A stretch of 64,000 bases of DNA from Mallotus nudiflorus (GCA_947683625.1 CANTUR010000286.1:62001-126000), one strand, 5' to 3'. Shown: positions 47,046 to 58,976, counted from the first letter of the stretch. A program made the numbers and translations. Notes: a model not told the origin generated them from the letters alone.

Positions 47046-47926
47046 TGATACGGAACCTCCAAGAATAAGCTTGAGAACCCCTTTATGTAATTGAACCCCC
47101 GAAGCATTAACTTGAAAACCCCAATATTCAATTCAGCAACAACCCCTAAGAATGTTTAAAAATCAGATTACTTAGATGATCAAAGAATTAGAATAAAGAA
47201 AACTCATTTCTAAATTCTGATTTCGAAACATTCCACAAAAAGATGATCAATCTACTTGAATGTTCCTTAAAGTATGTATTCTACACAAGAACACAAAGAT
47301 AAAAGCAAAACATCCTTTAGGTTTTAAAACTTCAATTTTGAATCTTAATAATTCGTCCAAGGCACATATATATAGCCTTTACAAGGTTTTCCTTAATAAA
47401 TAAGGAAAACTAATGACCCTAATCACAAAAATAGGAAACTAATCTAATCAGACCTCAAATAGGAATTTTGACATACTTCCTATTTTAAGAATAATTAAAC
47501 TAACTAAAACTAATGGCCTTTTAAAATATCAAATTCGTTCAGCCCTTATTTAATATAATTAAACCTAAATAACAATGCTTAAATAACTCTCTCATGCATA
47601 TTCGGCTAGCCCATAACAAATGTGGCCCATTATATACTTAATTAAACCCATTATTAACTTGGACTTGAATTAAGTTGTATTGAACTTGAGCTACACTTGG
47701 CATAAAGCTTTGGTGTCCTTGTAAACTTTCACTAGCTAAGTTCACTAAGCCTTGTAGATGATGGATTAAGGCTTCTTGAAGCTTTTTAGATCGAGACCTT
47801 GTTATAGGTCCTTGAGGCATGCTAATTGGACTCAAAACCTCTTGAACTTGATCCTTACCTTCTTGACCATGCTCATCTTCATCATGTTGAATTCTTTGAA
47901 CTTGGTGTGTTGGTTGTTCCATAACA
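47046..47926 (-). repeat. 5' LTR of the gypsy element
   Basis: Plus-strand left end 'tgatacggaacc' and right end 'ccataaca'. Its minus-strand frame 47922-47638 is open for 94 codons (MEQPTHQVQRIQHDEDEHGQ, later GPITRSRSKKLQEALIHHLQ). It corresponds to the pol C-terminal extension in the 3' LTR copy, where stops interrupt it. Confidence 0.85.
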
Positions 47927-48016
47927 ATATATTTTTATTTTCCTAATTCAAATCATATTTACATTTGTGACACCAATATTTTTTAAAATGTTATTCTATT
48001 CAACTTCGTTTACATT

Positions 48017-48101
<85 letters not shown>

Positions 48102-48129
48102 CCACATGAAATAGATACATGATTAATCA
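47927..48129. repeat. Spacer with an (AT)40 microsatellite
   Basis: 48021-48100 is an uninterrupted TA run. The rest is AT-rich with no gene. Confidence 0.9.
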
Positions 48130-48980
48130 TAAAATTTAATTAAAATTTCTGTTATATAATACTTTTATATTTATTATATGTTAATTTGTTGTTTACCTTA
48201 ATCATTATATATATTTATATAATTTGATATGTTAACTTTAAAATTTACGGTTGACCATAAAATGATGTATGATAAACCATAAAAGTTTGATTTAGATTTT
48301 AAACCATTACCGTAATATGTTTTTAAACATGTAACTGATTAACCTAATATAATAGGTTTTTTTTTTTCAAATTAATTTTTTAAAAGGTAGCAACACTTTC
48401 AAGGTGCAATGTAGAAAATCTCAAAAGTTGAATGTGTGAAGTGGATTGTTGATGTAGCACCTATTCACTTTTTTATATAGGATTGCAATATCTCAAACAT
48501 AAGGGATAAAATGTTAAAAATTTAAAGTACAAGGGTGAAACTGCAATTTTTAATGATGTCGAATTTTTTTTAGAAAAAGACAATGATTCCAACTGAATAC
48601 TTTAAATTGGAATAAAGCAACATTTAGTGATTTTCTTTGTTGTCACTTCATCATTAATTTCAAAAGAATTAAAGATATAGTCTCTTTGTCCCTACTTCAT
48701 CTATCTTTAATTTGAATAGAGCAATGTAAGTGGAGAAATGGCCTTTTTGCCAGTTTTTTTTACTATTTACTAAAAAAAATTGAAAAGAACTAAGGATAGA
48801 TTTGGTTTGTTTCCGCTTCATCTTTAATAGCAATAAAGCAATGCAAGTGCGAATAATATACATTTAACAAATATATATATTTCTTTTATAAAGATAGAAA
48901 TTAAACCACAATTAAAGGTCATGAGACCTCAGTAGAGAAATGGCTTTTTTGCCAATTTTATCTTTACCTCATTGACTCTT
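48130..48980. repeat. Third copy of the ~1-kb repeat
   Basis: Matches 35627 onward: 'aattaaaatttctgttatat', 'gataaaccataaaagtttga', 'ttaaaaggtagcaacacttt', 'gcaatatctcaaacataagg'. It then shares 'gccaattttatctttacctc' with the end of copy b near 36990. It stands in the same orientation on the far side of the gypsy element. Confidence 0.75.
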
Positions 48981-49263
48981 TATCGTATTAAACGAATAAG
49001 AATCATTTTGCTCTCTTTTGCTTTTTGAGATAATTAGTATTCCAACTTCTCTTTCTCTTTTGCTTTGTGAGATAATTATTATATATTACATTTTACTATA
49101 AAATATGTAAAATTTAATAATTAACTAGATTATTTATTATTTAATATTATTTTTTAAATATATACTATTCATTTAATACTAAAACATATAAATTTAATTA
49201 ATAAACTATTTGACAAATAAAATGTGTTCACATGATTAATAGCCAAAATTATTATTAAAATTA

Positions 49264-50691
49264 AGGGCAAATTACAAAAAAAATCATGTCATTTATCAAC
49301 TTTTTAATTTTTACAATTTAATACACCAATTAAAAATTCAGTGAAACTTTGCTAATATGAACACCAGAAAAATTTAAATCGATCCATATAAATGTCACGT
49401 CAAAACATATCATTTTGACTATTTGTAGAAAATACACAATATTTGATATTTTTTACAATTTAAACACGACCTATTGATTTTGATAAATTCATACATAATT
49501 TTTATTTTTTATTTAATTTATATTTTTTAATTGATGCATGTAAAGTAAATATTTAAGTAATGAAAGTTCAAAATTAATTTTTCTAATTAAATAAAATAAA
49601 ATTTTATTACTTATTTTTATGTAATGAACATTTAATTGATGCATTCAAATTGATATAAAATTAATTAAATCAAATTGTATTTTATTATTTAAATTGATTT
49701 ACATATTAAGTAAATTTTATAATTAAATTATACATAAAATAATTGATGATATATACATTTTCATTGAAATCAAATCCTAATTTTTCATTTATTGATGAAT
49801 TTATTGTAACTAATTAATTTTAATTTTTTAATGAATTTTTAATTTTTTATTAATTTTTTATTAATTTTTTATAAAAAAGTAAAAAGTAAAAAGTATTAAT
49901 TAATTACTCCAAATTCATCAATAAAAGAAAATTTAATATTTTATTTCAGCATAAACATATATATTATTAATGATTTTATTAATAATTTGTCTAGTTGATG
50001 CTTGTGAAGTAGGTGCAAGATGGGTGTCAACCTAGCTGTAATGCCTTGGTGCACTATATGATGCATTTACCTATTTTATAAAAAAAATTAATGATTTTAT
50101 GTATAATTTGATTATAAAATTTACTTAATATTTAAATCAATTTAAATAATACAATACAATTTGATTAAATTAAATATTTTAAATATTATTAAATAATAAT
50201 TTAATTTAAAATAATTAAATATATATCAATTTGAATGTATCAATTAAATGTTCATTACATAAAAATAAGCAATAAAATTAATATTGCATCAAAATAAGCA
50301 ATAAAATTTATATTTTGTTTAATTATAAAAATAAATTTTGAATTTTTATTACTTAAATATTTACTTTATTGAAAAATTTTAAATTAAATAAAAAATTAAA
50401 ATATGCATTAATTTGTCAAAATCAATAGGTTATATTTAAATTGTAAAAAATATCAAAAATCATATATTTTTTTGCAAATAGTTAAAATAGTGTGTTTTAA
50501 CGTGATATTTATATGAATCAACTCAGATTTTTTTTAATGTCCACATCAGTAAAGTTTTATAGAATTTTCAATCAATATATTGAATTACAAAAATTAAAAA
50601 GTTGATAAATAGCATTGTTGAAATTAAAAAAAAAATATGTCGAAATTGAAAAAATGCTAAATGTCGTGATTTTTTTTTTTTAATTTACCCT
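49264..50691. mobile_element. Foldback DNA element with very long inverted arms
   Basis: Left end 'agggcaaattacaaaaaaaa' and the reverse complement of right end 'ttttaatttaccct' begin inverted arms that stay alignable for several hundred bases (for example 'cctattgattttgataaatt' near 49471 against 'tttgtcaaaatcaataggtt' near 50413). Identical 7-bp flanks 'aaaatta' lie at 49257-49263 and 50692-50698. The centre (about 49985-50070) is unrelated. No transposase. Possibly Mutator-like; the 7-bp duplication is shorter than typical. Confidence 0.75.
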
Positions 50692-50698
50692 AAAATTA

Positions 50699-51257
50699 AT
50701 CATTAAGACAAAACAACAATAAACTTATTATTAGCTACAAAAAATAAAAAAAAATTTAAATAGTCAAGCTAATTACTTTATATTAGGTTTATACATCATT
50801 TAATAAATTTTTTTACTTATTAATTAAAAATATATACGCAACAAATACCAGTTCAAATTTTATTATTTATATATATAATTGTTTGATGAATCTAAATTTT
50901 ATTAATAAAATAAAATTGTTTAAAAATAAGTAATTCATCGTTCACTTTCACTTTGCCATGCGCATGCAACACTATTATCAAAATAGTATTTGCTTCCAAG
51001 AGACAATAGTCTTTTGTGTGTGAAATAATCCAAATAATATTCTGAGTTCTCATCATCTTTCTATGCGCTCTTTTTCAGTGTTCGCAGAGAATAAATAACA
51101 AAACCAAACTTCATTCACTTCCTATTACCTTCTTCCATCTGCTAATCTAATCAAAACCAACCAGCCAACCAACCATCTGCGCTGGTTTTTTTTTTTTTTT
51201 TTTTTGAGTGCCTGCTTTCCTTCAGACGCATTAACATAAATTCTTTCCAGCAACACT
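50699..51257 (+). promoter_or_regulatory. Upstream region of the NLR gene
   Basis: AT-rich to about 50940, then mixed sequence with C/T-rich leader character ('cttcattcacttcctattac'). A 21-T run lies at 51187-51206. No TATA box could be fixed with confidence. The original NLR ATG is probably 51258. Confidence 0.4.
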
Positions 51258-51549
51258 ATGGTTTGGGATGTAATTCTTCCTATTTTCACCGACCATTAAA
51301 GACCCCATCAAGGATATTATTGTCTCTGCCAAACACCACATCTGTTGCGCTTTCACCTGCGACAGCAATGTTGAGAAACTCGCCCAAGTGACTGAGGAGT
51401 TGAAGAACAAAAGATCAAGGTTGTAGCAATCTGTTGATGAAGCTACAAGAAAAGGGGAAGAGATCTACGACTATGTTACGAAATGGCTGACCAGTGCAGA
51501 CAGAGCTATTGAAGAAGCCCAGGAAGTTATCGCTAGCAAAGACGAGGCG
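51258..51549 (+). pseudogene. Disrupted coiled-coil N-terminus of the NLR
   Basis: From ATG 51258 the frame reads MVWDVILPIFTDH and meets TAA at 51297, because the frame is shifted by one base relative to the rest. From 51295 in the downstream frame it reads IKDPIKDIIVSAKHHICCAF, TCDSNVEKLAQVTEELKNKR, then an in-frame TAG (51424-51426), then QSVDEATRKGEEIYDYVTKW and LTSADRAIEEAQEVIASKDE, straight into MQRRCF at 51550. This is the N-terminal CC region of an RPS2/At4g27190-like NLR, with one frameshift and one stop. Confidence 0.8.
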
Positions 51550-54012
51550 ATGCAGAGGAGGTGTTTCGTGGGATTCTGTCCTAGCTTGAAGACGCGCTAC
51601 CAACATAGCAAGGGATCTGAGAAGAAAGCTTCAGCAATCCAAAATGAAAATGAACCTGCTGAACCCATCTCATACAGTCCTGCTCCGAAGCAGACGACTG
51701 TTCCATCTGTCTACAGTCGTGAGGCTTTGCCATCGAGGGTATCCATGCTGAAGGACGTGATGGATGCTCTAAAAGACCCTGAGCTTAACATGATTGGGGT
51801 GTACGGGATGGGCGGTGTGGGTAAAACCACACTGGCAAAGGAAGTCCACCGGCAAGCCCAAACTGACAAGTTGTTTGACGTTGCGGTTTTTGTTGCTGTC
51901 TCTCAATCCCCAGAGATTGCAAGAATACAAAAGGAGATTGCCGAAGTCCTTGGCCTAGATCTTAACGAGGAGGGACTGCTCCTGCGAGCATATAAACTAA
52001 GTGAGAGGTTTAAGGAGAAAAAGAATATTCTTATCATTCTTGATGATGTCTGGAACCAACTCAAGTTAGAGGAAGTGGGAATTCCATTTGGGGATGATTG
52101 CAAGGGTTGCAAAATATTGCTAACCGCAAGGAAACGAGATGTCTGCTGTGCGATGAGTGCAGAAAAGGCATTTCCAATTGAAGTTCTGTCAGATGAAGAG
52201 GCATGGAGCTTGTTTGAAATGACTGTGGCTGTTGGTGAATATTCCATGCGGCCGCTGCCTCCTATAGCAACTAAGGTTGCTAAAAAATGTTCAGGATTGC
52301 CTCTTTTGATAAACATAGTTGCCTCTGATTTGCGAAATAAGGAGCCAAGTGACTGGGTAGATAAATTCAGACAGCTATGTGTGTTGGACAATCAAGAAAT
52401 AGACATAAAAGTGCACAAGGTTTTGGAGTACAGCTACAAGAACTTGCGTGATGATGAACTCGGAAAATTTTTCTTGCTTTGTGGTCTGTTTGGACAGTCT
52501 AATATTCGGATCCAGTACTTGCTTGAATATAGTATTGGGTTGGGTCTATTTAAGCACATCAAAGTCGTGAAGGATGCAAGAAACAGAGTAGATAGATTGA
52601 TCCGTGAGCTCAAAGCAGAGTGTTTGTTGATTGATGGTGACATGGGCGGTTTTGTGAAAATGCACGATGTTGTTCGAGATACGGCTATCTCAATTGCTTC
52701 CAGAATAGAGCAAGCTTTTGTTGGTGCAAGTGGTTTTGAAGTATGGGAATGGCCGAAGGAGGATTGCACCAGAATTTGTCTTCCTTATTGTGATATCAAA
52801 GAGCTTCCTGGAAAATTGGAATACCCTAAGGCGGAGATGCTGCTACTTCTTACCGAAGATTTTTCTTTACCAATCTCTGATTTATTTTTTGAGGGAATGA
52901 GAAAGCTCAAAGTGGTGGATTTGACCGGGATGCATTTTGCGTCTTTGCCTTCCACACTTGGTTTGCTGGCAAACATTCATACCTTGTGTCTGCATCGATG
53001 CCAATTGGACGACGGCGTAGCTATCATTGGAGAGCTGAAACAATTAGAAGTGCTTAGTTTTGCTGACTCCTACATTGTTGAGTTGCCGAGAGAAATTGAG
53101 CAATTGGGTCGACTGAAGTTGTTGGATTTGAGCAATTGTTCCAAACTGAAAGTTATTCCAGCAAATGTGTTATCCAAACTGACAAAGCTTGAAGAACTGT
53201 ATATGAGAAAGAGCTTCGCTCAGTGGGAAGGGATCAATAATAAGCAAAAGAATGCATCCCTTGGTGAGCTGGAAGAGTTGCGTCACCTGACGACTTTGGA
53301 ATTAGAGGTTCCAAATCCTGTGGTATTGCAGAAATTCATGTTGTCCAAGGTGCTTAGAAAGTACTGGATATACATTGGAGAAAGAATGGAGTACTTTTGG
53401 AACGAAAGTGATGAATTCTCGAAAGCACTATTGTTTAACCTGAGTAATGGAAGCATTATTGATTTGGGGGATGGAATGAGAGTTATGTTGAAAGAGGCTG
53501 AATATTTATATTTAAGTGGGATTGGGAATGGGTTGTATGATATGGATGATGGGGAAGGATTTCCTCACTTGAAGCATCTGGTTGTCGAAAATGATGAAGT
53601 GATTCAACAGATCATCAAGTGTGCTGAAGCTTTTCCCAATCTCGAGGCCTTAAGCCTGAGGAGATTAAAGAGCCTGAAGACGATATGTGATGGTGAAGTT
53701 GCAGCAGGGTCTTTTAGCAGATTAACAACTTTGAAAGTTAGTCATTGTGATAGCTTAACGAATTTGTTGTCAATTGAGGCTGCCAGATGCCTTTCGCAGC
53801 TTCAAGTTTTGGAAGTGAGATACTGCGGAGAAATGGGATATATTGTTGTTGGTGAAGACAACAATGAAATGGTTGAGTTCACTCAGTTGGTCTCATTGAC
53901 ACTATGGGATTTACGGAATCTAAGAAGCTTTTGGAGGGGAAAGAAACTATCCACAGCAGATCCAGCAATATCTAAGGATGCTTCATTATCACTATTCAAC
54001 ACAACAACAAAG
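51550..54012 (+). CDS. NB-ARC-LRR disease-resistance protein (CNL, At4g27190/RPS2-like), main exon
   Basis: An uninterrupted 821-codon exon part. Intracellular immune receptors of this kind bind ATP/ADP in NB-ARC and trigger defence on pathogen perception. Motifs, numbered from Met 51550: P-loop GMGGVGKTTLAKEV (86-99), RNBS-A FDVAVFVAVSQS (109-120), kinase-2 LIILDDVW (161-168), RNBS-B CKILLTARKRDVC (187-199), GLPL (249-252), RNBS-D-like FFLLCGLFG (307-315), MHDVVRDTAISIASR (371-385). LRRs follow from about 430. The exon ends at a donor 'acaaag|gtatat' in phase 0. The frame continues in the intron to 54090, which is not coding. Met 51550 is the first in-frame start after the upstream TAG, so a protein from it would lack the coiled coil. 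All NB-ARC residues look functional. Confidence 0.85.
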
Positions 54013-54250
54013 GTATATTTTATTTTATTTTATTTTCTGTTCCTTTATTTATTAATTAATTTATGTTACTTTTTTAGCATAATTTTTTAATAAATTAGAT
54101 ACAGCTGATAATGTGTTTTGAGTATTTCTAGTAATTCATTCTTAATTGATTGATACTTTTATATATTTATATAGAATTTTGAATTAGGAAAGTGAAGTGA
54201 AACAGAAAGGTTTTATATTGTTTTTAAATGCAATAATAATGCAAATGCAG
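54013..54250 (+). other. Intron 1 of the NLR
   Basis: Short AT-rich intron: donor GTATAT at 54013, acceptor 'caaatgcag' ending at 54250, phase 0. The next exon joins in frame as TTTK-VSFPKLEHL, a common junction in this NLR group. Confidence 0.8.
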
Positions 54251-54745
54251 GTTTCTTTCCCAAAGTTGGAGCATCTGTACTTATATAAAATTAATTGCAC
54301 AAAGATATGGGAGTTAGATCATCATCATCAACATCAGCTTTCAAACTTAACAACCTTGACTGTCAATCTTTGTGACAAATTGAAACATTTATTTGGAGTT
54401 TCATTGATCAACAGTCTTTCTCACCTCAAATTCCTTAAGGTAAAGAGTTGTAAGTCAATGGAAGAGATAGTACTAACAGAAGAGACTGAATCTGTGGAGG
54501 AAGAAGAAATAGAAGAAGAAGAAGAAAGGAAGCTCATAGTCTTCCCTATATTGGATTATCTACTGCTTTCTAATCTTACAAAATTGAGGAGATTCTGCAG
54601 TGGGTATTTAATTGAATTTCAATCTCTTAGAGCATTGAGTATAAGCAGCTGCAATGATTTGATAAGCTTCGCAGTCCCTAATAATAATGGAGGTGGTGGT
54701 GCAGATACAGAAGTTGACTCAGAGAACTTTCTTTTCAATCATATG
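54251..54745 (+). CDS. NLR LRR exon 2
   Basis: 165 codons, open, phase 0 at both ends. Reads VSFPKLEHLYLYKINCTKIW, LSNLTTLTVNLCDKLKHLFG, SLINSLSHLKFLKVKSCKSM: C-terminal leucine-rich repeats with the 'L.x.x.C.x.L' spacing of At4g27190-like proteins. An acidic insert (EEEEIEEEEE, about residues 80-90 of the exon) lies inside. Ends at 'catatg|gtattt'. The next intact-looking exon is 8.4 kb away. If intron 2 is not spliced, translation ends at a stop at 54848-54850. Confidence 0.8.
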
Positions 54746-55282
54746 GTATTTTATTTATTTATTTATTTATTTTCTCATATGCATTATTTAGTTATTTATA
54801 TATTACACATTGAAATCATATGGTTAATAAAAAGTATTAGGATTAATTAATTAATTTAGCCTCCCTAAGTTGCATATTAATTAATTACAAAAAACTCACG
54901 AGCTACACATTGAAATCCTATGAGTTGAATGTTACATTTTATTCTTTTTATTTAGAACAGACCAAAGATGATCAGAAAAAAAAATATATCAAATAAACAC
55001 AAAACAATAAAAAGTATTAGGATTAATTAATTTGGCCTAGTACACCTCACTTTTTTTAACAATATATTACTATCTTTTTGAGATTTGTCCTGTTAAACTA
55101 GTACACGTTTGATTGTTACAATTAATTTGGTCAAATTGAAATTAAAAATAAAAATTGTATTTGGTTCCTGAATTTTTAATAAAATATTAAACCAATTCAA
55201 AATAAATTTTTAATTCAATTATGATATTTTTTCTTTTCTAATCTCAATGTATTTTCAAATAATAATTAATAATTTTATTTTT

Positions 55283-55287
55283 AAATA

Positions 55288-55349
<62 letters not shown>

Positions 55350-55354
55350 TATTT
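55283..55354. repeat. Palindromic (AT)n microsatellite
   Basis: 'aaataag' + (AT)n + 'cttattt' forms a perfect 72-bp palindrome, able to extrude a cruciform. Confidence 0.9.
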
Positions 55355-55959
55355 TAAATTTTTCTATTATATATGTTTTAAAATAAGATGACTACTTTTA
55401 TATGCAATTTCAAATATTATGTGAAAAGTAATGTAAAAAATATTTTAAAAAAATGAATCGTAGAAAAATTATTATTATTTTTTAAAACATTCTTGTTTTT
55501 TAATATTACAGATACTAAGCTAAAACATTTTAAAAATTATCCTGATTTGATAAAAAAATTTTGATTGATTTAATATTATATTAAAAATTTAGAGACAAAA
55601 TAAATTTTTATTACTAGTTTGACCCGAATTGTAAACTAAACGGTAAGAGAAATAGCAGTTTAAGGAAACAAAGCTGAAAAATCATAATATATTTTGAAAT
55701 TGACAAAAGAAGCATTAGTATATTAGATCCAACCTTAAGTACGTTAAAATAATTAACTCAAAATATTAATTACATGATATTTCCATAAATAATCTTAGGA
55801 CTATAAACAAACCAAATTACTAGTGAATTACTCGAAACTCAATTCAGTATATTGGAACTTATTTAATAAATGAATAGAGTTTAAACTACACAAAACTCAA
55901 CTTGTAAAACTCGTAAGAATAGTCGTAAGTTAACTCGTAATTTAATATATATAAATTGT

Positions 55960-56750
55960 TATTCATACTAAATATGAAAAATATTTAAAAATATCATTAG
56001 AATACAATCATGATTTTTATTAATTATATTATAACTTATTTAGTAAATAATTTATTTTAATTTTTAAATTAATAATTTAATTTATAGTTTATATTTTTTA
56101 TTCATTTAGCCTCATTTCAACTTGTTAACATCAAGTGACATAATGAGATAAGATCAAGTTTGGCTCAATTATAAAAGAATCAAGTCTGAACTAATCAAAA
56201 CTTAGCTAAACTTGATTCGTTTATACACCTAAACCAATTTAATCTTACGGTTATAATTAAGTTTTTTTCTTTGAATCTCACTTTTTGTTTCTTTTTTCAA
56301 AATAAAAAAAATAGAAATTCAATGGAAAATCTCATGTAAATTTAGAGAAAACTGAAATTATTTTAATGATAAACTATTAACTAAGAAGTGTATCTAATGC
56401 TAGGTAGAGAAATTCTAGAATTAAAAGCAATAACTAGCAATTGTATCTAATGCTAAAGAACATAAATTTGAATCTTTAGTTATCTTATAACTTCCATATT
56501 ATATTTTTCTTGCTAATTAAGTTTCTTGATGCAACTTACTTTTTTTTTTTTTTAATGTTAAATTTGTTGGTAGGTTATATATATGAGATGGAATTGACAT
56601 TGCACGTTGCAATTCCAAATTTAGAGGTTATGAGTTTATATGTCATGAATAGCCTGAAATATATATGGCACAATCAATTCGGGAATGATGATTCTTTCAG
56701 CAAATTAAAAATCATTAATAATTTCAAATTGCTCAAAACTATTAACTAGT
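55960..56750 (+). repeat. Duplicated NLR intron/exon module, copy 1
   Basis: Parallels 62280-63290: 'attatattataacttattta' / 'aatatattataacttattca', 'aacatcaagtgacataatga' / 'aatatcaagtgatataacga', 'gaatctttagttatc' in both, 'gttggt(a/g)ggttatat' in both. It ends in the decayed exon. The two copies are tandem once the Copia insertion between them is discounted. Confidence 0.75.
56606..56749 (+). pseudogene. Decayed LRR exon (duplicate of exon 3) with broken splice acceptor
   Basis: Reads VAIPNLEVMSLYVMNSLKYI, then WHNQFGNDDSFSKLK, clearly homologous to the exon at 63127. The acceptor is 'acattgcac' (56597-56605), where the good copy has 'acattgcag', so AG is AC. After the LRR start the frame drifts to a stop at 56747, in an area of repeated 'ttgctcaaaactatt' phrases (56727, 56757, 56805). 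Confidence 0.8.
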
Positions 56751-57176
56751 TTTCCATTGCTCAAAAATCATTAAGAACTATTTGTCTAGTAACTATTTTT
56801 TAATTGCTCAAAACTATAAGCTTAACAAAATTCCAGAAATTACAAACTTTCATGTGAGTTGAATCCAACTCAATTTGGTAAAATATATTTGTTATTATAT
56901 TAAAATAAAATGATAAATAGTAAATATTGTATATATACAAAATTGATTAAGTTTGCAAGTTTATTGAAAAATATTGAAGTTGAGTTTGATTCAATATCTT
57001 ACCCGTAGCTCATGAGTCTAATTGACTCAATTACACCCCTTCTTATATACATTATTTGTTTATATATTACTAGTTAATATTAGGTGTGATACATAAGCCA
57101 TAATTTTATTTTTTTTATAAGTTTATTTTATTTTATTATCTTATGAAAAACTTCAACAGATTAAATAAATAAATAA

Positions 57177-57179
<3 letters not shown>
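56751..57179. other. AT-rich intron sequence, no feature
   Basis: Remains of the duplicated exon fade out by about 56850. Nothing else is recognisable before the microsatellite. Confidence 0.5.

Positions 57180-57243
<64 letters not shown>
57165..57243. repeat. (AAAT)n and (AT)n microsatellite replacing the Copia LTR end
   Basis: 'aataaataaataaataa' then ~31 AT units, abutting the truncated Copia LTR. Confidence 0.9.
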
Positions 57244-57244
<1 letters not shown>

Positions 57245-57342
57245 CAAACAAAACAAAAATTTTTTTATTCAACAAATTCGATGCAGTAAAATATCCTTTT
57301 ATTTTTCAAATTTGTGGGCTCCACTATGAGGGACCCACAACA
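57243..57342 (-). repeat. Truncated 3' LTR of the Copia element
   Basis: The first ~100 bp in minus sense match the 5' LTR near 61950-62057 (for example 'tttgtgggctccactatgag' against 'tttgtggactccattagaaa'). The remaining ~570 bp is missing, replaced by the AT microsatellite. Confidence 0.8.
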
Positions 57343-57358
57343 ATTTTCCTCCTCCCAA

Positions 57359-57720
57359 CTATGTGAAGGTTATCACCATTCTGATGGTTAATTGACAGAA
57401 TTCAAACTTCTCCCTTGGTAGAGTCTTTGTTAACATATCTGATCCAATTTCATCATTATGGATCTTCTCTAATTGCAATAGTTTTTTCTCCAGTACATCC
57501 CGTATCCAGTGATATCTCACATTAATATGCTTTTGACATTGAATGAAAAGAGGAGTTCTTACCAATGTGGATAGCACTTTGACTATCACAATATAGCTCG
57601 TATTTGTCTTGCTGAAAATTGAGTTTATTTAGGAACTTCTTCATCCATAACAACTCTTTACAAGCTTCCGTTGCTACAATAAACTTTGCTTCAGTGGTAG
57701 ACAAAGCAACACATTTTTAT
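57359..57720 (-). pseudogene. RNase H / C-terminal end of Copia pol
   Basis: Reads MSTTEAKFIVATEACKELLW, MKKFLNKLNF, YELYCDSQSAIHIGKNSSFH, then in another frame HINVRYHWIRDVLE and DEIGSDMLTKTLPREKFEFC. These are the standard Copia RNase H motifs (TEAE-like, CDSQSAI, D-LTK-L). A frameshift lies near 57530. Confidence 0.85.
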
Positions 57721-57725
57721 AATTT

Positions 57726-58946
57726 TTATTGCCATGACATAACTCCCTTTACAAAAGTCATCAGGTAACCAAAGGTTGATTTTCTTGAATCAACATCTCC
57801 TGTAATATTTACATTTGTGTACCCAACTAATATAAGTTTGGCATCTCCAAAACACAAACATATTTTGGATGTTCCATGAAGATACCTCAAAATCCATTTC
57901 ACAGTAGGCCAATGTTTCGTTCTAGGATTTGAAAGGAATCGACTCACAACTCTAACTGAGTGTGCAATATCTAGTCGTGTATAGACCATTGCATATATTA
58001 AACTACCAATTGCTAAAGCATATGGAACTTTATCCATCTCTTTCTTCTCTTTATTAGTGGAAGGGATTTGCTGAGGAGTCAATCTAAAGTGATTAGCAAG
58101 AGGACAGCTAACCGCTTTAGCATTGTGCATGTTGAACTTGTGAAGTACCTTCTCAATATACTTCTCCTGTGATAACCACAGCTTCTTAATGCCTCTTGCT
58201 TTGATAATCTTCATGTTAAGAATCTGCTTTGCTAGTCCTAAGTCTTTCATAGTAAAAGACTTACTCAACTGCTTCTTCAAGCTGTTGATTCTGGAAACAT
58301 TCCGACCAACAATCAACATGTCATCCATGTAGAGCAATATAACACAATAAAGTCATCATCAGAGAATTTTTGAACAAATACATAATGGTCTGAAGTGGTC
58401 TTCTTATAGCCTTGCTCCCCCATAATGGACTTAAACTTCTTATACCATTGTCTTGGTGTATGTTTCAAGCCATACAAGCTTTTTTTCAATCTGCAAACAT
58501 AGTCCTCTTTCCCCTTTTCTTTGAAACCCTTTGGTTGCTCCATAAATATTTTCTCTTCCAAATCACTATGAAGGAACATAATTTAACATCTATTTGTTCA
58601 ATCTCCAAATCAAAATTTGCTGCTAAACCCAGCACACTATAGATGGATGTCATCTTCATGATTGGGGAAAAATCTCATTAAAGTCAATACCCTTTCTTTG
58701 GTTGAATCCTTTTATAACCAGTTTAGCTTTGAATCGTGGTTGAAGACTGTGTTCTTCATGCTTGATCTTAAACACCCACTTATTCTTCAAAGCTGTCTTA
58801 CCTTCAGGCAACTTCACCAGCTTAAATGTCTTGTTCTTATACAGAGACTTCATCTCATCTTGCATGGCTTCAAACCATTTTTGCTTGTGTTCATCATTCA
58901 TAGCTTCTTCAAAGCTTTTTATCTCTCCCTCATCAGTTAGTAACAT
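57726..58946 (-). pseudogene. Reverse transcriptase of the Copia element
   Basis: Three pieces. 58946-58656: EAMNDEHKQKWFEAMQDEMK then LPEGKTALKNKWVFKIK, the RT entry. 58579-58313: EQPKGFKEKGKEDYVCRLKK, SLYGLKHTPRQWYKKF. 58337-57726: the catalytic box LYMDDMLIVG, KDLGLAKQILNMKI, and on to DVDSRKSTFGY. YMDD is intact. A gap of ~75 bases with stops between 58656 and 58580 and a shift near 58330 break the frame. Confidence 0.85.
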
Positions 58947-58976
58947 AAACTAATCTCTAGGATATCTGGTAGAAGG

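Larger units (their letters stand above)
37023..47926 (-). mobile_element. Ty3/gypsy retrotransposon with both LTRs, interrupted by a solo LTR
   Basis: Sense is minus. LTRs at 37023-37902 and 47046-47926 (880 and 881 bp) are very similar over their whole length. In minus sense: 5' LTR (47926-47046) ending CCGTATCA, primer-binding site 'gatatcagagc' (reverse complement near 47032-47042), gag, protease, RT, RNase H, integrase, purine tract 'ggagaggggaaa' (reverse complement near 37904-37915), 3' LTR. The integrase is split by 38903-42400. No 5-bp target duplication is evident (tcatt left, atata right). Domain style suggests a chromovirus. Stops in gag and pol make it defective. Confidence 0.85.

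Noticed and set aside
47927..47931. 5-bp target duplication for the gypsy element at 37023-47926
   Set aside because: Left flank tcatt and right flank atata do not match, so no duplication is claimed.
51903..52976. Open frames of 63-162 codons on the minus strand within the NLR exon
   Set aside because: They are shadows of a well-supported plus-strand coding exon with intact NB-ARC motifs; no domain of their own.
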